From: Lepeophtheirus salmonis
Taxonomy: Eukaryota > Arthropoda > Copepoda > Siphonostomatoida > Caligidae
Assembly (NCBI RefSeq): GCF_016086655.4
Contig: NC_052140.2
Coordinates: forward strand, 5,952,001-6,016,000
Direction: 5' to 3'
Length of the DNA: 64,000 nt
Shown here: positions 34,523-46,029 of the stretch, one piece after another
How the letters are laid out: each line of letters begins with the position of its first letter
How positions within the stretch are numbered: the stretch's first letter is position 1
The notes under the pieces: model-generated
Databases searched by the model: none
What the model saw: the letters and a program-made list of their open reading frames with translations, nothing else
Told to the model about the DNA's origin: nothing
Translations under genes and position numbers: made by a program

Positions 34523-35304
34523 CATGGTTGACCTTATAAAGTGGTACACATTTTATTTTGTATAATTTTCAAAAGAAGTTTTGTGAGAACGTTTAATTTA
34601 CAAAATCATCTGAAAATAGTGCTTGGTAGAACTTTAAATAGATATTTGAGCTCTCAACTATAATAATAGCCTCAATACGAGGCTTAAATCCCTTGCAGAC
34701 CTTGACTACATATGTAGTTAGACTCAAGCTTGGTCCACTTGTTCTTGGTGGAAACCTATAGAACTGGACACTTTCTATGCTCAAGACGCGTCTAGGTATA
34801 GTGGTACAAGGTGTTCGCGTCTAGAGAGAAAGGTCAGCCACATGTTGAAGTCCCAAAAGTCTTGAAAGTTGCCTCTCAGGAAGGCCTGGGTCTTGGCAAT
34901 GCAATGATATGGAGTTCTGTTTTGAGTGAAAACAAGGTTGTCCCTAGGAAACACTTTCTTATCTAGCATCTGCATTCAGCCGCTTCTTCCACACCGAAAA
35001 AATGGAAAGGTAGACTCCACAAAGCCCATGAATATGGTTCTGGCTTTTATTTTTGTTCTAAAGACACGTATCACTGAAGTTGAGAGATTGTCTGGATGTT
35101 CGGTTGTGATGTAGCGGGAGTTGTGCTTATTCACAATGGCTTATTGGCCTTTAGAAAATTTACAATTTTCTTTGCTCTTTCCAATAATTTCAGCTGGCTC
35201 TTTTCAGAAATGAGATGTCTAGTTGTCCTCCTCCGTGATTTTGCACCAATGTCATTCCAGAATGGAAATAATAAAGTGTGTACCACTAGATAAGATCAAC
35301 CCTG
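34523..35304 (-). mobile_element. Mariner element with ~37-bp TIRs and TA duplication (M6)
   Basis: 782 bp. The left end CATGGTTGACCTTATAAAGT and GGTACACATTTTATT pair with the right end, which on the other strand reads CAGGGTTGATCTTATCTAGT and GGTACACACTTTATT. TA flanks both ends (34521-34522 and 35305-35306). Confidence 0.85.
34593..35290 (-). pseudogene. Mariner transposase pseudogene lacking its N-terminus (M6)
   Basis: The right TIR runs directly into the second DNA-binding region (NDIGAKSRRRTTRHLISEKS, then LERAKKIVNFLKANKP), so the first helix-turn-helix and the usual leader are deleted. The first aspartate block is not recognisable. VFTQNRTPYHCIAKTQAFLR covers the normal F-QD-APSH block, with the aspartate replaced. 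NFQDFWDFNMWLTF follows. After a frame change near 34781 the C-terminus VCKGFKPRIEAIIIVESS is well kept. The plus-strand frames at 34926-35293 are antisense shadows. Confidence 0.82.
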
Positions 35305-35394
35305 TAGGTTAAATCATTTTTGTCTCCCATTCATCACTTGTGATCTCCATTGCCGAGTCCCCAGCTCTCCTTGTACAGAATTGCACAAACACTA

Positions 35395-35431
35395 AGTAAC
35401 CAACAATAAAATTTTATTATTGTTGGTTACT
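35395..35431. repeat. Perfect short hairpin
   Basis: Fourteen-base arms AGTAACCAACAATA and TATTGTTGGTTACT are exact complements around a 9-base loop. It stands alone in an otherwise featureless interval (35305-35866). Confidence 0.75.
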
Positions 35432-35871
35432 ACTTTGACTGCTTGTAATGCCCATCAGAATTAACTGAAAAAGTTTTAGAAAGAATGAAATGGCAGGAAC
35501 CAGTTTTAGGTAATAGCATATTTGCATATATATCGGATACGTCAGCTAAAAGATAGATAAGTTATTGGGTGAAGTTTTAAATAAAAATAATGAGTTTACA
35601 GCAAAAGAAAACAAAAGAAAGAAACAATTTTAAAGAAAATTGTTTTTGAGGGAAAATAAATTAACCCTTGTGGTAGTTTTTTCATTGTATAAAAAGGATA
35701 AGAAACTTTAGGTTGAGAATGCTCTTCGTGGGTAAATCAAAATGAAATCAGTTTTTAAATGAGATAAAGAATGAGGCTGTTGTTAATATCAGCTTCAAAT
35801 TTATATTACTGCAGGGAAAATATTATAGTTATAGTTATTTTATTAAGCATGTTTATAACAATTTACACCAA

Positions 35872-38800
35872 CATGGTGTTTCAAAATAAGAGTTAGATAA
35901 AAAAAAAATAATGAAACAACAACTCATATATTTTTGAAGCATGAATGTCCATAGGTATCCAAAAATGCAAATTTAAAAATAAGGGATCTATATCTACGGA
36001 GATATGGGCTTGGCTTTTTAGGGCAGCATTAGTGTAATTAAAAAACTAAAATAGCTTTGAAAAATTAACTTTTCAAGAACATTTTGCTTTATATTTGGGT
36101 AAATAAACCATTTCTACAAAAAAGTAGAGATTTTATTGAAGCAATTTGATTAAGATTTGACGAAGCTATGACCAATTCAAAAAAGTTGAATTATTTCATC
36201 AAATAATGTCAGCAAAAGGACACGCAGATCCTTGATGGATTAACCAGTATAACCTAGGATTATTTATAGCCAATCAGAATCATTCTTGAATTATTGTGTA
36301 CATGTTTTGAAATATAGATAAAAATGTTGATTGCTCCCTCTATCACAATCTTAATTCGGACAAAGCAACAAGGTGGTCTATTCTTACAATTATATTTCGA
36401 ATAAAAATAGGGTAAGTTTGGAAATACTTTTTAAAGTTAATGATTATTAATTTAGAGAATTTATTTATCCTTTTAAAAGTAATGCCTTACTTCAAGAAGA
36501 GTCATGAGGAGAACAGGGGAAAACTTACCTTCCTTGCCTTAAAAAGGGTCTCATTCACCCGGATACCTTATGATTTGAAGAATATAGTAGCAGAAAAAGT
36601 ACACCAGGACGTTTAATGACGATGAAGGATTCTTACCATGCACTTTGTGTAACAATTGTTACACAGTCTTGAGATCTCAAAACTATGATAAGCCAAGAAA
36701 GCTTCCAGGTATTATAGTTGTTTCTTGGGTAGCTCTTGAATTTTAATTTAAGTTGACTTGTATTCAGAATCTTTTCCAAGGTTCAAAGAGTTGACTGATT
36801 CCTTGAGATTAATTCCACCACCCACAAGAACCAAACAGGACCGACCATGCAAATGTGAAATTTGCAGAATTGCAATAGCCACAGGTAAGTTACTCTAACC
36901 CTCTCTTTTCGTATACAAGCCTAAGAACAAAAGAGGCCCATGAAAAAATCACCCTCTCCGCCATACTACAATGCCTGTGGGACATGCGATCGCGAGAAAA
37001 GACGAGGAATCAGGCATTAATGTTCCTTCCCGAAAAAAAAAAGGCAAAATGCTGCTGACAAGATATCTCAAAGCTATAATATAATGGCTATGGCCGTTAT
37101 GATGTCTGACTATTAGAAGAAATTTGAACCGTGTGAGAATGGTTTCATCTTTCTTCAGACAATCCAATGTGTCAAAATGAATGTCAAAATTGGAAAGACA
37201 AAGAATACTACCAACCAATGGCTTAACTTAAATGTATTTATCAATATGACCACTGAACTTAATCTCAGTGTCAGAAAGACCATTAAGTCAGGGTCCTTGC
37301 TTCGAAGTGCCTCCAATACCAAAAGTGTTATAGGATCTGTTGCATCTAATTGAAAAAAAAAGTTGTTATAAAAAAGGCCATGAGCTTGATTCTTTCTTTG
37401 AGGCTAAAATTTTAATATTTGATGCCAAGGACGATGAAGAAGATGACTCTGGCTCTGTCTTTAGCTCGAAGAAGAATGCCTCTAATTACAGAAAAATAGG
37501 AAAATGGTGTGTCTTCTGCAATGATCTACCAAATTTTATTAAATACATCATTGAGAAGAGAAAATGCAAGAAACCCATGCTGAAATTTGTGCATGGAGGG
37601 TGGCCAGGGTTTTTTCTAAGCATGCTTAAGTATTCAAGAGCAAGATCCAGCTTGCACCAGCCCCTCCACCTCAAAAGGCCAAAACACTCTGGAGTAAAGA
37701 AAATATTTATGCTTCCTATTGTGGAGGACTATCCTGAAAATTTCTTTAATACCAGAACCATCCTGGATTAGTTGAACATATGTGCCACCCATGTTTTGGC
37801 CTGTGAGTTCAAATTGTTAATATCCTACTTGGATTGCAGAACCATGCTGCAGCTACCTACCCTTGCTGCTTGTGTGAGGCCGCCAAAAAATCTTTAACAG
37901 ATGAGAAAGCCCCCTTGAGATCTCTTGGGAACATCAAAGCAAACTATAATGATTTTGAGTATGTTGGCAAAGAAGACTTAAAGGTTGCCAGGGACTTCAA
38001 AAACTTTATACATGAACCCCCAATTGGGCAAACCAATCATGTAGTCATTTTGGGTTTAGCTCCCCCACCAGAAGTACATCTATTTTTGGGTAATGTCAAT
38101 AGGATTTTTGATAGCATCAAAGATACGCTTACTAGCAACAAGGTATTTAAATGGGCCTTCGAAAATGGAATAGTTCGGGAAGGCTATCATGGAGGACAAC
38201 TTAACGGCCCCAATTTTATACTTTTGCTCTTCAAGCTGGAAACTCTTGAGCAAATTGTACCCAAAGATTTATTTGATCATATTGATGCCCTTCGCTTGTT
38301 CAAAAAATTAAGGCAGGGGTGTTTTGGTGAGACTCATGATTCAATTTGTATGCCGAACTGATTGAAAACTACAAGAGAGCTTATTACAAACTTGCAATTA
38401 CAATTAACCCCAAGGTACACTGTACTATTGTGCACGTCAATCAATTTATTGACCGATATCAAGAGCCACTAGGATTTTACAGTGAGCGAGCTGTTGAGTA
38501 TCTCCATAGTGATTTCAAGGATAGCTGGATGGGATACACACGGAAGAGTAACCACCGTGACTATGCCGACCAGTTGGGGAAAACAGTAGTTCATTATAAT
38601 TCCTATCACATTCGAAAATAAAATCCAGTAAAAGTCCAGTTGTTTTGTGTTTGTTCTATAATTATTTTGGAAAAGCTTTGAAAATGATCCAGTGTTATTG
38701 TTGAGCTTTTTTATATGAAAAAATTATACAAAAGTATTATAAATAAATATAGTATTGTGAAAAATTAGTGCTACATATTTCCTGAATCTTAACGCTTGTT

Positions 38801-39144
38801 ATAATTCAATTTGTTGAACTTTTTTAAATTGGTCAAAACTTTGTCCAATTGGGCACTTTATATGTCTAAAGGTGTAAAAAAAACCTCTAACTATTTAGTT
38901 AAAATGGCTTTACGGTCCAAATATAAAGCAACATTTTCTTGGAAAGTTCGTTTTTTAAAGCTATCTTAGTCTTTTAATTACACAAACGCTACCCAAAAAA
39001 GCAGAGCCCATATCTTGGGTGGATATAGATCCCTGATTTTTAAATTTGCATTTTTGGATACCTATGCGCATGGAGACTTCAAAAATGTATATGAGATGTT
39101 GCTTCAGTTTTTTTTAGACCTAACCCTTATTTTGATACACCGTG
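35872..39144 (+). mobile_element. 3.27-kb DNA transposon with long TIRs and 5-bp target duplication
   Basis: The left TIR (35872-36098) and right TIR (38917-39144) are inverted repeats of about 227 bases at roughly 75-80% identity by eye. The tips are CATGGTGTTTCAAAATAAG and CACGGTGTATCAAAATAAG. The pentamer ACCAA stands immediately outside both ends (35867-35871 and 39145-39149), as expected for a target duplication. Between the TIRs lies a single plus-strand, intron-bearing gene (36482-38621). The CACxG terminal bases recall CACTA/CMC-type transposons, but the 5-bp duplication does not fit the 3- or 4-bp sizes I know for those groups. Confidence 0.85.
36482..38621 (+). pseudogene. Zinc-finger, transposase-like gene of the 3.27-kb element (broken)
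   Basis: Exon 1 starts MPYFKKSHEENRGKLTF. After a one-base frameshift it carries CTLCNNC and ends at CAG|GT (36708). Exon 2 (36768-36884, after TATTCAG) carries CKCEIC and ends at CAG|GTAAGT. Both introns leave the same phase. Exon 3 onward has stops but long intact parts: a frame at 37340-37771 with FCNDLPNFIKYIIEKRK and GVKKIFMLPIVEDYPENF; 37834-38361 with NHAAATYPCCLCEA, APPPEVHLFLGNVN and REGYHGGQLNGPNF; 38346-38621 with KVHCTIVHVNQFI and LGFYSERAVEYLHSDF, then TAA. I remember this architecture (paired Cys motifs, PPPE-H, YHGG, PKVH, GFYSEQA-E--H-DF) from multi-copy invertebrate proteins without a firm name. Location between TIRs makes it the likely transposase. Confidence 0.75.
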
Positions 39145-39176
39145 ACCAAAGATAGGAAAGAATTAGTTTAGTGTTA

Positions 39177-39398
39177 ATCCTTATTTATTCAGTCTAGATT
39201 AGTCTTAGGATCGGTCGTATGAGTCCATGGGTACGGTCCTTTGGATTGTCCGTACTAGAACTGATAAAAAAAAGAGGAATAAAGCTGAGTCACATAGTCC
39301 AGGACCGAACTGTATAAGTTTTAGGACTGTTAAGCGGGACTGAATTAGACGGGACTTTATTTTTTAGTCTAAATAAGGACTGACACACCCCTAGCGAG
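39177..39398. repeat. R3 foldback repeat
   Basis: Starts CCTTATTTATTCAGTCTAG and ends TAGTCTAAATAAGGACTGAC, which are inverted repeats. It shares GTATAAGTTTTAGGACTG and AGACGGGACTTTA-type blocks with 10889-11112. It begins about 30 bases beyond the target duplication of the 3.27-kb transposon. Confidence 0.75.
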
Positions 39399-41399
39399 AA
39401 TCCTTACTTCAGAGGAAAAAGTAACACCACGACAACTTCTATTAAATAATGAACCAAAAAAAAAAGAAGAAAGCAGACGTAACAACCGCGTTTCCTTCTT
39501 CAATTTTTAAACTTTCTTATTTCATTACAAAAAATAACATATAAAAACAAAGTAATACAAATAAAATGTTTCTATTTCAGTATAATCCTTAGATTTTAAT
39601 AAAGTAAAAATAACAATGATCACATTAAAAAGGATCAATATTTGGATTATAAAGGATTTATTCAAAGATTTAATCAACTCAAAAAAAAAAAAAAAAATGT
39701 CGATATTTATGTATGGATATATTTATATTGACCTGGCAGGTCAATATAAAAGAGAAAGTTGAAAAAAAAAGGAGTTATTTTAATCTTCCTTTATGGCAAA
39801 CCGATATCAATGGTAAATAGATTAGTGAAAAAAATTAATTTGATATTAATTGTATATTATTTATGACATCATTGTTATTAAAAGAAAAAAAGAGGCAAAG
39901 AACAAAATTAGCAAAGTATTTTTCTTGGCCCTCTATTGTGAATCCTCCTCATCAAAGTATATTCCGTTCCATAAAAAGTTGGTATAAAGTTTCGTATAAA
40001 GGGGCCTTAGCTATAAATGTATTAGTGTAGGGAGCCTTGTAAAGTCTGGGAAATCCTGGCTTAAAGAATATTATAGGTATCATATTATGAGACGCCGATA
40101 AGCTTTGTAGAGGACCTGGATCTATAATCTACCAGACCCTTTTCCTTTTTATTTACACCGTCTTGTGTCTAAAACCACTTTTCCAAATCCATAAGAAGCC
40201 TTTAACTATTTGGAACTCAGATACAACTGAATAACACCCTGACAACGTAAAATATCATTGGAAAACGCTGTAATTGTGCAAAAAACACCCTCATAAAATT
40301 GACTTATTGATTAAAGCTATATTGTATTTTCTTTATATATTCTATATATGAACAAAGTTTTAAAAAAGAAAAACATCTTAAAAGTCAAAATTTATTACTT
40401 CTTGGTGATATATTTTTTTTCCTTCATCTTCGACAAGCGGTTCACTTCCATAAGCCGTGGACCAGGTATATTATAGTATATTAGAAGGGGTCCTTGACAC
40501 TCAAGACAGCAGTGGGGATAGGTTTTGATCCTATGATATACGTGGATATGAGATATATGAGGATATGGAGTTTATGTATATACTTTATTCTACACGCGGA
40601 GAATCCAGAATGACTCTCATATTAATATATTATTATACACAAAACACATACGGAACATTTATACATAGGTCACCAAACCTATAGCTATGCATATATATAA
40701 CAGATCCCCCTTAGGAACCAGCTGTCTACTTACACAGCCTGTTAGCCGATGTATTTTTTGCAAAATAAAATAGGGTCTCTCGTGACAAATTTCTTATCAT
40801 ATAATAGTTTGATTATCTGAATACAATATAAATTTCAATGAAAATACAGACGATTATACACATATCATAATCAAATCCTTAATTATCAAATTGATTATAA
40901 TGAATTGCTTAACAATCAAATTACACACAATAGCAGTTGGTATGGGTGACTTATTTGCCTAATTAGCAGTGAAGGGCTAATGATTTCGGTCCCTCTTTCT
41001 GTTTATTTTTTTGGGAGGAAAGGTTGCGTAATACAATAAAGGTAACGATGTTTTTCCTTTATATAAAATTATGTATATGGAATATTAAAAGGCTATGAAT
41101 ATACCAAAAAATACAACAAACGAATATAAGCACAAGAACCGAGACCGCTACACCGATAAGGGCTATATTAAACGGCATAGAATATATGCAACGTTAAAGG
41201 TTACACAATCTCCCTAAACATATAAATAGTTTTTAAATTCTAAGAATGATTCAAGTCATTCTGATATCCACACACCTAAATCAATAAAAATATATACACA
41301 ATATATCATATAACTTAATAAATATCAATGAATACATTAAATAGAAACCTGTAGCTCCCTCCTTCAAATTAAGGAATTATTTGCTTTTTTACAAGAAAA
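39399..41399. other. AT-rich interval; perfect hairpin, poly-A
   Basis: A 17-A tract lies at 39681-39697. A perfect hairpin with 13-base arms and a 3-base loop (TTTATATTGACCT, GGC, complement) lies at 39722-39750. The stretch 40480-41000 has a somewhat different texture, but no gene or LTR could be shown. Confidence 0.45.
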
Positions 41400-41512
41400 C
41401 TTTATATTTAAAATTTTTTTTCATAAAATTTTATTTTTTTTTAGATTTTTTTACTAAATTATAAAAATCAAGCCCCCCTTCCCCCTGCCAACGTCTCTCG
41501 AAACCCATAAAA
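41400..41512. repeat. R7-like AT-rich repeat with C-rich tail
   Basis: Homopolymeric A/T units lead into CCCCCCTTCCCCCTGCCAAC and ACGTCTCTCG, as in other R7 copies but reversed. Weakly defined. Confidence 0.35.
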
Positions 41513-41940
41513 AGATACAAATAGTACAGCAATGCACTTAGTTTTTTTTCTGAATTTCAGAATTTTTTTGGTTTGTCTTCCTTTTTTCGAATGAAACTGA
41601 CCACAAATTTTGGAAAATGATTGCAACAATTTAGAAGCAACAAAATTCAAATAAGTTAAAAATTCATAGCATTTGAAACACTTGCTTAAGACAATCCATG
41701 TCACATGGTCTTGGCACATCAACATTTCTTTTTGAAAAGAAATAAATACATATAATCCTTATATAAGAAAAACACCAACATTTTTTTATAATATCACAAT
41801 CAAAACTTCTAGAGCCCCCTATAAGTTCCAAAAGACCCCCCCATTTTTATTTTAGCACCACACGGGTTACTGCTCCAAGTAGAAGATAGAAAAGAAAAAG
41901 AAAGAAGGTGGAGGAAAGAAGTAGATGTTGAAGGAGATGA

Positions 41941-41967
41941 GAGACAGACAGAGAGAGAGAGAGAGGG
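41941..41967 (+). repeat. GA microsatellite
   Basis: GAGACAGACA followed by (GA)n to 41967. It sits in a purine-rich stretch from about 41880. Confidence 0.85.
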
Positions 41968-42309
41968 ATGAAACTGGATTTTCTGAGAATTCACTCACTT
42001 TTTCGGAAACGCTTATTCAGCATGATTGGACAGTCTACCGGACCCCTTTATTGTAACATATTAGAAGACACTATTATTAAAAAAACTATTGGGAAAATAA
42101 TTGGTTGGCGGAAGCACCATTCAAAAATATGGCTTTCGTTTTTACTTCCAAGATGATGATCTAGGTAGTATTGACGATAGTTTCGAATAGTCTAATAAAA
42201 CTTTCCCCTTCATTATGTTCCATTCATCATAACTTCTCCATCTTTTTCTTTCTTATTGTTTGGAAGCATAAAAAAATAGAATATTTAGCTATGATACTTA
42301 CAACTGACG

Positions 42310-42545
42310 GCTAATTGAGGGAGTGTGCTGGAAGAAACTCCCGCAAGATGGTATGCAGATTTCCCTTACAAATCTCTGTCGTATATAACTGGAAAACAGG
42401 CATTAAAATCCACTCTCCTCAAGTCCATGAGGGCCCATTCAAGATATCTTGGGATTTCACAACCAGACTGTTCAGAGAGTCAAAAAAAGTTAGTGGAATG
42501 TGCCTTGTGATGGGGGAAAGGTCACTTTTGATACCATTAGTGAAA
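42310..42545 (+). pseudogene. Mariner transposase DNA-binding fragment (family M8-like)
   Basis: One frame gives LLKSMRAHSRYLGISQPDCS. Shifting a base gives FTTRLFRESKKVSGMCLVMG and ERSLLIPLVK before the stop at 42546-42548. These match the second helix-turn-helix and following linker of mariner transposases (S-HARELGVSH-TV-RAVKK-GGKSLV--ERPLLTP). The same 3' block (AAAAAAGTTAGTG, GCCTTGTGA, CACTTTTGA) recurs at 45310-45370. No catalytic region is present. Confidence 0.65.
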
Positions 42546-42965
42546 TAAATCAATTTCCTTCTTTGCAAAAATATTTTGAATTAGTTTTATGACACTTTTG
42601 ACCATACCCTACAGCAGTGTGCATCAAATTCCTCATCATTTTTAAGATGTTTTTATTTTGTTATGATAGTATAACAAAGTATATGAAAAAATATTTTTGT
42701 AAAATTGTCATCAATTTTGGTGGACATTTATCGGGTCCACATCAATGGTAAAAAATGGGAATATTACAAGATTTATGTCCATAAACTAAATAACGAACAC
42801 AATAGTTGTTTAAATCATAAGAAATATATTACATTATGTAATATGGTTTAATGAAAAAATACTATAATTTTGTTTTTTATGGCCAAAGTTCGAAATAAAC
42901 AAATCAAAGGTAAATACATAATTGACAAACTGATAATTTTCATAGCTACTTCAGTTTACTGACTA
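42546..42965. other. AT-rich interval, nothing recognised
   Basis: Short T/A-rich stretch between two transposon fragments. Nothing supported. Confidence 0.4.
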
Positions 42966-43570
42966 TCACATTTGCTTTCTTTTGGGTAGTTTTGGTCTCT
43001 TCTTCCTATCTGATTCTACTACTTGTAAAACATTCTGAAAATGTTCCTCTAATTTAGCAACACCAATAAAGTCCGAGCTTAGTTTTAGGCCTCTTTCTGC
43101 AAAGTCATTAATGACATTTATATTTTATTGATAGGCATTTATGACGACAAATTTATCCACTCTATGATTTTTTTTGTTAGGAAATCAGTCTTTAAGCCCA
43201 GTAGTCTAAAGATGATTCAGAAGTCCCATGAAACTAAATCTACAAGTGTTATAGACTGTGTTATGTCAATTATAAAACGTGATTTGGCCAGACCTGTACA
43301 AAAGCGATATGTAGGTTTGCCCTTTCTGTCACCGTGTTCATATTTAATTGCTATGAGCCTCTTAGCAAAGTTTGAAGCTCACTTGATGGAGTTAAATCAC
43401 TGAAGAGCACAAGAGGTACAATTTTTTTGCGATTAAATACCACAGATGACGAGATAGTGCAGATATGGAACTCTTAGGCACGGTTAGTTTCATTACCTTA
43501 TATTGCAGGGATTTCTTGTACAGACTCAAATCATTTCAAGGAGTATCTACGGCTGTGGAGGTTTCTTCTG
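42966..43570 (-). pseudogene. C-terminal fragment of family T1 transposon gene
   Basis: Minus-strand reading in shifting frames: HLWYLIAKKLYLLCSS (about 43400-43450), KYEHGDRKGKPTYRFC and GLAKSRFIIDITQSI (about 43260-43365), FRLLGLKTDFLTKKIIEW (43150-43200), then VINDFAERGLKLSSDFIG, LEEHFQNVLQVVESDRKK and a lysine-rich tail with TGA at 42966-42968. An ND-AER--KL block followed by F---LQVVE--RK is the C-terminal hallmark I remember for the same unnamed invertebrate family whose N-terminal and central parts are at 3520-4811. The plus-strand frame 43128-43403 is its shadow. Dead copy. Confidence 0.6.
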
Positions 43571-45094
43571 CAATGATCCAGCTGTTACCCAATCTTCTTC
43601 CCTCATATTATCTTCATTATGACTGGATTCACTGCTAATCTTCTGAAAAAATTTAATATTTTTTTTCTTTCTTTTTCAGTCTTCCCTTAGGATTTTTAAT
43701 ATTTTAGCATCATAATTCTTTGCAATGGATCTGGAATGCAAGGGCCCAATCAAAAACCCATATGATGAAATTAAATTATTTTTCTGTTTTTTTAATAACA
43801 TGTTCTATATTTATTGTCCGAAGAGGAAAAGTCCTCTGTAGATCTATATGAACGTCTTCCAATATCGAAAGTACTACTGTAGATGAACAAAAAACCAATT
43901 GGTAATTCTCAAATTTTTTAATTCTTCTAAAAGAGTTTGATAATTTTCTCGCAAGCTCTATTCTCTGAAATCATGGTGATGTTCCATGGACGCTTTTCCA
44001 TGTGTTGATCTGTCACATTGGGGGAACATGAAACTTCTGATTACCTTCTGATTGTTACCTACTTATTGGTTGGTAGCATGCAACCATAAATTTCTTCCTC
44101 CATTGCTGTTATGCCTGAATAGCAGAAGATTCACGAGTTTCACTTTTTTTGCCATTATGTTGTTATGCTTAGTCAAGAGACAACGACTGAGAAATAATTG
44201 AACTTTTTTAAGTAAAAATTAAAATCTGATCAACTGGATTTATGTTGCAAATTCCATTTGGATGTCTTTGTTTAAAAATTGTCTGTTGAAATAACAAAAG
44301 AAAAACATGTCCCACTTTTAGTTCTTCTATATCACTTTTTTCTTTTGACTTTATTTAAAATAAAACTAATTAATTAAAATGTTATGACTTCAAAAAAAAA
44401 AAAAAAAGTTTTTTTTCTGTGTGGCTTTTAATAATAATTAGCTTCTAATCAAACAAAGCATGAGGAATATCAGAGACCTCAATTTCTTCTCGACTTTTTC
44501 TTTTGGCTCTCTTAAGCCATTAAAGCAATATTTTTAGATTAGTAACCATGGTACAAAGAACTATCTTGTTAAAGTTGCATAAAATATAACTTGCTGGTTT
44601 GTAAAGATAAAAGGAACCTAAAATTAACATTGTATTCTGACATTTTGAGTGGGGAAAGCAGTGATTCAGTTCACTAAAAAGAGTCCTAATTCCCGGAACT
44701 AGTCTGTAGGATTATATTTTGTGGGAAAAGGGAAATTTTCAATACAGAGTATTATAAACTCAAGAAAGTATATGTACATACAAAAATATCTATTTACTAT
44801 CGATGAAAGTATGGAATTAATAATCCATTACATATGACGTCATTATAATAAAAAAGTTTATATTAAAAAAAATCAATTTTATGCACATGATGTCTAAAGG
44901 TACATATCTGGTCCATCGACACTTAAGCAAGATATCTGGTGGTTCATTGAAATTTTAACACATACTAATTCAAGAATAAATGAAGGTTGAGTGATTGAAA
45001 TAATCCATATTTATTTATATTATACCATAAACAATTTTTTACAAAGCACAACAAAAATGAGCTTTCTAGCTTATAAACAAGTCAAGAAAAGCAT
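43571..45094. other. AT-rich interval; possible upstream T1 remains
   Basis: The minus strand near 43850-44160 gives open pieces (MAKKVKLVNLLLFRHNSNGG) that might belong to the T1 gene downstream, but I cannot align them. A 17-A run lies at 44391-44407. Nothing else. Confidence 0.35.
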
Positions 45095-45395
45095 ACTTGA
45101 ATATGATTGAAAAATTTCCATTAACGTACTCCAAGCAGTTGGGCGTCTTCAGGACCACTGTTTAGACCGTCAGCAAGCCCAAAACGTAGAATAGGAAGAG
45201 GGGCTATGTCAAAAAGGTCCAACTGCACTCGGATGAGTTAAATAAAACAGCCTAGGTTGACACTTGCAAGAAATCCCGGAGTTTCACACCAGACTATCGA
45301 AAGAGCTATCAAAAAAGTTAGTGATAATAGCCTTGTGAGGGTAGAGACGCCACTTTTGACACCAGTAGTGAACTAAATCTATCTTCTCCGCATAA
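45095..45395 (+). pseudogene. Mariner transposase N-terminal fragment (family M8)
   Basis: Plus-strand reading KFPLTYSKQLGVFRTTV, then TVSKPKT and GYVKKVQLHSDELNKTA, then FTPDYRKSYQKS. This is the first helix-turn-helix and linker of a mariner-type transposase, related to 14205-14395. The 3' block resembles that at 42480-42545. Several stops, no catalytic core. An R4 copy follows 65 bases downstream. Confidence 0.65.
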
Positions 45396-45459
45396 TTTTA
45401 TCTTTATATATTGTATAATATATCCTTTTTTTTTCTCTCTCTTTGTTTCTATCTCTCCT

Positions 45460-45912
45460 GCCTGGGGCATACGATTAAATATGGACTTTTATTATGAGAT
45501 GAATTCAAAAATGAATTTCTTCCATGAAATATTATCGTGGCTTTATCTCAAATTGGCAACGATATAGAGTGTTTTTGGAACAGCTCTTTTTAAAAAAATT
45601 AAAGTTCATACTTTCATCTATCCAATGAGATACTTGTAAGCTTTTTGAATCTATTTCTCTTGAAGCTATGAGCCTCTGAATAAGAAGCACTTATTTTCCA
45701 CTCTAAACTAAGATAACTCGAGTTATAAGTATGACTTTTTTTAACATTTGGCTTTAATTTATATTCAGATAATTTATCCTTATCTTCAACACCAAAGGCT
45801 TAAAACAGCTTTGAACCTTAAAAATAACCAAAAGTAAAATATATATTTTTTTTCTGAAGGCCACGAGGCTCTGAGAGAAAGAATAAGGCCATAATTGGAA
45901 TCAGGGGATCCA
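45460..45912 (-). repeat. R4 repeat, copy B
   Basis: Reverse-orientation partner of 13175-13640, with GGGGCATACG at one end and AAGGCCATAATTGGAATCAG at the other. It shares ACGATATAGAGTGTTTTTGG and AAACAGCTTTGAACCTTAAA. Confidence 0.75.
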
Positions 45913-46029
45913 ATTCTATTAAATTGAGCAAATATTATGTTTGTACCATCTTTGTTCTTGGAAAGTGTTATTAGTTAATTCTTGCGAAGAGAACATAAAA
46001 GTATAAAGTTATAACTAGGCATGTGCTAT

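Noticed and set aside
37486..37674. 62-codon minus frame inside the 3.27-kb transposon
   Set aside because: Antisense shadow of the plus-strand transposase-like gene.
40480..41000. Possible LTR or tRNA-like sequence (GGTTTTGATCC near 40510)
   Set aside because: No A box, cloverleaf, matching second LTR, primer-binding site or coding region was seen.
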